Below, piece by piece: positions 62,001-64,000 of a DNA stretch of 64,000 bases. The stretch spans positions 51,103,792 to 51,167,791 of the forward strand of contig CM019216.1 of assembly GCA_009741485.1 (NCBI GenBank), given 5' to 3'. The notes below the pieces were generated by a model. It saw only the letters and a program-made list of their open reading frames with translations. It was not told the DNA's origin and did not search any database. Position 1 is the first letter of the stretch. Each line of letters opens with the position of its first letter. The stretch is from Malurus cyaneus samueli. Its lineage: Eukaryota; Chordata; Aves; Passeriformes; Maluridae. The position numbers and the translations under genes are program-made.

Positions 62001-64000
62001 ACTGTGTTACCATTCAGTGGCCAAAGAAATAGTCTTTTTTGTTAAATTAAATCTTGAGTTTTTCTTTCAGAGAAAACTTCTAAAGCAACTCAAACAATAA
62101 ATATAAATAACAATTTTTCCTCTTTACCTGTTTGGGGGATTTCCATGTGAAGAAGTTTACATGAGATTCTGTGAACTGAATCATGATTTTTTCCTTTGAA
62201 TTTTCAGCCCGATCTTGGAAGTGCACTAATTTTCGTTGTGGTGAGACAAGAATACCTGGAAGTCACTGTTCCTGTTCTGATGACTGCTTGCAGAGAAAAG
62301 ACTGCTGTGTAAATTATTACAGCATTTGCAAAGGTAAATTAAAAGTAAAAATACTTTAAATATAAATTATTCTATGAAATAGAGAGATGGGTGAACAATG
62401 GAAATATATGGGTGATATGGAAAATATAAAGGTAGATGCATTTGTTTCTCAAGACTTGAGGCTTGCTGACATTTTGGAAAATTACGATGTTTTGAGATGA
62501 AGCTTTTGGTATTTTTCACTGTGAAAAGGTTTCTGGAGAGCACTGTGAATAGTGTCTTTCAAAAAAAAGACAGAATGATTTGGATATTGCAGAAGTGTAC
62601 CACATGGGGGTTTTGGGTTGCTTCCTTTTTCTCTTTTTTTTTCCTTCTACACCCCAGCCCAAAAATAGATGGAGACATCTGAAGCACATATTGTAGCAAT
62701 CATCCCAAATTTAAAAATTGCCAATACTTTTTATTATAAATCAGTTTTCAGATTGGATTTCTTATATTTTATTTTCTTAATACTTTTTAATTGCTAATGG
62801 TCTCATACAGGCTCTAGCTAAACACAAAAAGGATAGTGCTGGTGTAATTCAGTTATAGGAGCAATTCTTGACAAGAATACTGATGACATGCTATGTGTTA
62901 TCAGAATTCCTTTCTGGATGGGGATAAATTTAAGGCAACTCCTGCAAAATTTTATTTATTACCTAAATGCAAATTAAAACTAAAAGAAGTAAAACTATAC
63001 AGAAAGAAAAGAAATGCTAAAGGAAGCCCTAGGCTTGTCTCCACGTGTGTCATGGTACCCAGAAAAGAAAAAGGGGGTAAGTAGTCCAGTGTGGACAGGA
63101 TACAGTTTAAATATTTTTCATTTAAAACCAAATAAAAGTTAGGCTAAGCTTTCAGAGTAATTTCTTCTCCACTTTCATCTGTGTGGTATATGTACTTAGT
63201 TTTTAAACTTACAATGGTAAGCATTAGTCCTTTCAGGGTTTGAGGGCCTAATATGTTGCACCAAAAGGTTTCTGAAGGTGTCTTTAGCCCTACATTTCTA
63301 TACTGATGCAGAAAATGTTACAGAAAGAGCTTTAAAAAGATAATCCAGATAGCTGCTTTTTTTGATGGAGGAGGGATTGAATGCTAACTCAGTATTTTCC
63401 TTTTCCTTTTCCTTTTAGGTGAAACATCTTGGGCAGAAGAACCGTGTACGTCAATTGAAAGTCCTCAGTGTCCAGATCAAGGGTAGGATAGAAGAATTTG
63501 TCTTCTTAGCAAATAAAGTCTTTGTAATGGTCAGAAGTACTCCAGTGTTCTGAAACACATTTTCATATTTACAGAGAGCAAGGTCCCTGCCCTGGGGAAT
63601 ATTCTGTAGAAATGGTTTGTGGCTAGGAATGTTTTTTTCTTTCTAAAACCTTTGTCATCTTGTTGCACATTCATTGATCATTTACAGTTTAGAGCAGAGT
63701 ACGGGAGTTCAAATACAGATTGAAATTCATTTTGCAAAGACCTTGAAAAATTGTTGGAGTTATCTCAAGGTTCATTTATCACTAATTGTTCATAGTCCAT
63801 TTTATGGTATCATGTTGTACGTGTGACAATTCAGGTAAGTCACCTTATGCAGTCTGTAATAACTGTTGGAATCTATGATTGCAATTCTTCAGGCAACTGG
63901 GCTTTTTTTTGTTTTTTTCTCTCCAATTATGTGCAGGAATAAAGATGTGCTATAAAGGGAGGTATGAAGAAGCTGTATATCTACAAATGCTGAAACAATT
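55968..64000 (+). CDS. ENPP3: ENPP3 5' part, ectonucleotide pyrophosphatase/phosphodiesterase 3 (partial)
   Basis: ENPP3 (CD203c) is a type II membrane glycoprotein that hydrolyses extracellular nucleotides and nucleotide sugars. Five coding exons are in the window (55968-56084, 59012-59084, 60840-60962, 62208-62333, 63419-63482), about 168 codons. Order: cytoplasmic tail 1-35, membrane anchor about 36-57 ending in a GLGLGLGL run, somatomedin-B 1 (C66, C70, C81, C83, C87, C93, C94, C101) and somatomedin-B 2 (C110, C115, C125, C127, C131, C137, C138, C145), all sixteen cysteines present. [16 protein letters not shown] and GETSW favour ENPP3 over ENPP1, as does its place next to MED23. The catalytic threonine, metal sites and nuclease-like domain lie beyond the edge. 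The tail is about 13 residues longer than in human ENPP3. Confidence 0.94.
56085..59011 (+). other. ENPP3: ENPP3 intron 1, nothing identified
   Basis: About 2.9 kb of AT-rich intron. No repeat family or further exon recognised. Confidence 0.6.
59012..59084 (+). CDS. ENPP3: ENPP3 exon 2 (membrane anchor)
   Basis: Residues 40-63 plus one base: [20 protein letters not shown] then REKQ. Acceptor CTCTGTGACAG, donor GTACGT. The GLGLGLGL end of the anchor is characteristic of ENPP3. Confidence 0.93.
59085..60839 (+). other. ENPP3: ENPP3 intron 2, nothing identified
   Basis: The last 800 bp are GC-richer and hold open frames (for example 60045-60314) without splice-site support. A 15-bp duplication GAGTAGATAGTTATA-like lies near 59985-60027. 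Confidence 0.55.
60840..60962 (+). CDS. ENPP3: ENPP3 exon 3 (somatomedin-B domain 1)
   Basis: Residues 64-104 plus one base: [20 protein letters not shown] ... [13 protein letters not shown]. All eight domain cysteines are present. Acceptor TCCTTCCAG, donor GTAAGT. GC-rich compared with the surrounding intron. Confidence 0.95.
60963..62207 (+). other. ENPP3: ENPP3 intron 3 with one CR1 copy
   Basis: Contains the CR1 fragment at 61120-61345. The short open frames at 61566-61939 have no splice support. Confidence 0.6.
61120..61345 (-). mobile_element. CR1 LINE 3'-end fragment in ENPP3 intron 3
   Basis: AAAATCACAGAATGATGAAG, GGTTGGAATGGACC and a TAGTCCAACCTCCCTGCTCC block mark the inverted CR1 3' end, then an ACATCTCTGGGCAACCTTTC block and a TTCAGGTGG block before similarity is lost. 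Antisense to ENPP3. Confidence 0.82.
62208..62333 (+). CDS. ENPP3: ENPP3 exon 4 (somatomedin-B domain 2)
   Basis: Residues 105-146 plus one base: [20 protein letters not shown] ... [10 protein letters not shown]. Eight cysteines in the domain pattern. Acceptor AATTTTCAG, donor GTAAAT. Confidence 0.95.
62334..63418 (+). other. ENPP3: ENPP3 intron 4, nothing identified
   Basis: About 1.1 kb of AT-rich intron with a pyrimidine-rich CTTTTCCTTTTCCTTTTAG acceptor tract at its end. Confidence 0.6.
63419..63482 (+). CDS. ENPP3: ENPP3 exon 5 (linker to catalytic domain)
   Basis: Residues 147-168 ([20 protein letters not shown] then QG), donor GTAGGA. This is the conserved linker between the second somatomedin-B domain and the phosphodiesterase domain. 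The next exon is not within the remaining 518 bp. Confidence 0.92.
63483..64000 (+). other. ENPP3: ENPP3 intron 5, window ends inside
   Basis: No exon recognised before the edge. Confidence 0.6.

Noticed and set aside
55968..63482. Assignment to ENPP1 instead of ENPP3
   Set aside because: [21 protein letters not shown] and the GLGLGLGL anchor fit ENPP3; ENPP1 differs at these places, and ENPP3 is the gene next to MED23 in other vertebrates.

Overview
The window looks like nuclear DNA from a bird. It is AT-rich and intron-rich, with no prokaryotic gene layout. The dispersed repeats are nearly all chicken-repeat-1 (CR1) LINE fragments, plus a solo LTR of a common avian ERVL type. The species cannot be named from the sequence.

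Two protein genes are supported, in divergent order. On the minus strand, MED23 (Mediator tail subunit) runs from a start codon in a CpG island at about 48.6 kb to a stop at 12738. I could place 29 coding exons. They join to 4,134 nt, a multiple of three, giving 1,377 codons plus a stop, close to the roughly 1,370 residues of vertebrate MED23. The intron between exons 23 and 24 is not a normal GT-AG intron; it carries the full signature of an AT-AC intron of the minor (U12) spliceosome. Exon 20 lacks an AG acceptor in the frame that keeps the protein intact. On the plus strand, ENPP3 (ectonucleotide pyrophosphatase/phosphodiesterase 3) begins at 55968. Five coding exons are present: the cytoplasmic tail, the membrane anchor and both somatomedin-B domains. 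The catalytic and nuclease-like domains lie beyond the right edge.

Layout: 1-10.45 kb, non-genic with small duplications; 10.45-11.44 kb, a CR1 copy; 11.4-12.7 kb, MED23 3' flank and probable 3'UTR; 12.7-48.6 kb, MED23 with CR1 pieces in several introns and a 74-nt near-perfect hairpin in intron 12; 48.3-48.8 kb, CpG-island promoter with an ETS dyad; 49.1-55.2 kb, an intergenic repeat cluster (three CR1 copies, a TA tract, a solo LTR and an LTR fragment); 55.97-64 kb, ENPP3 5' part with one CR1 in intron 3.

The MED23-ENPP3 neighbourhood matches human 6q23, where ARG1 lies just past the MED23 3' end. No arginase sequence was recognised in the 12 kb on that side, consistent with the liver arginase gene being absent from this lineage. 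The two genes are not functionally linked in any obvious way: one is a nuclear transcription co-activator, the other a cell-surface enzyme.
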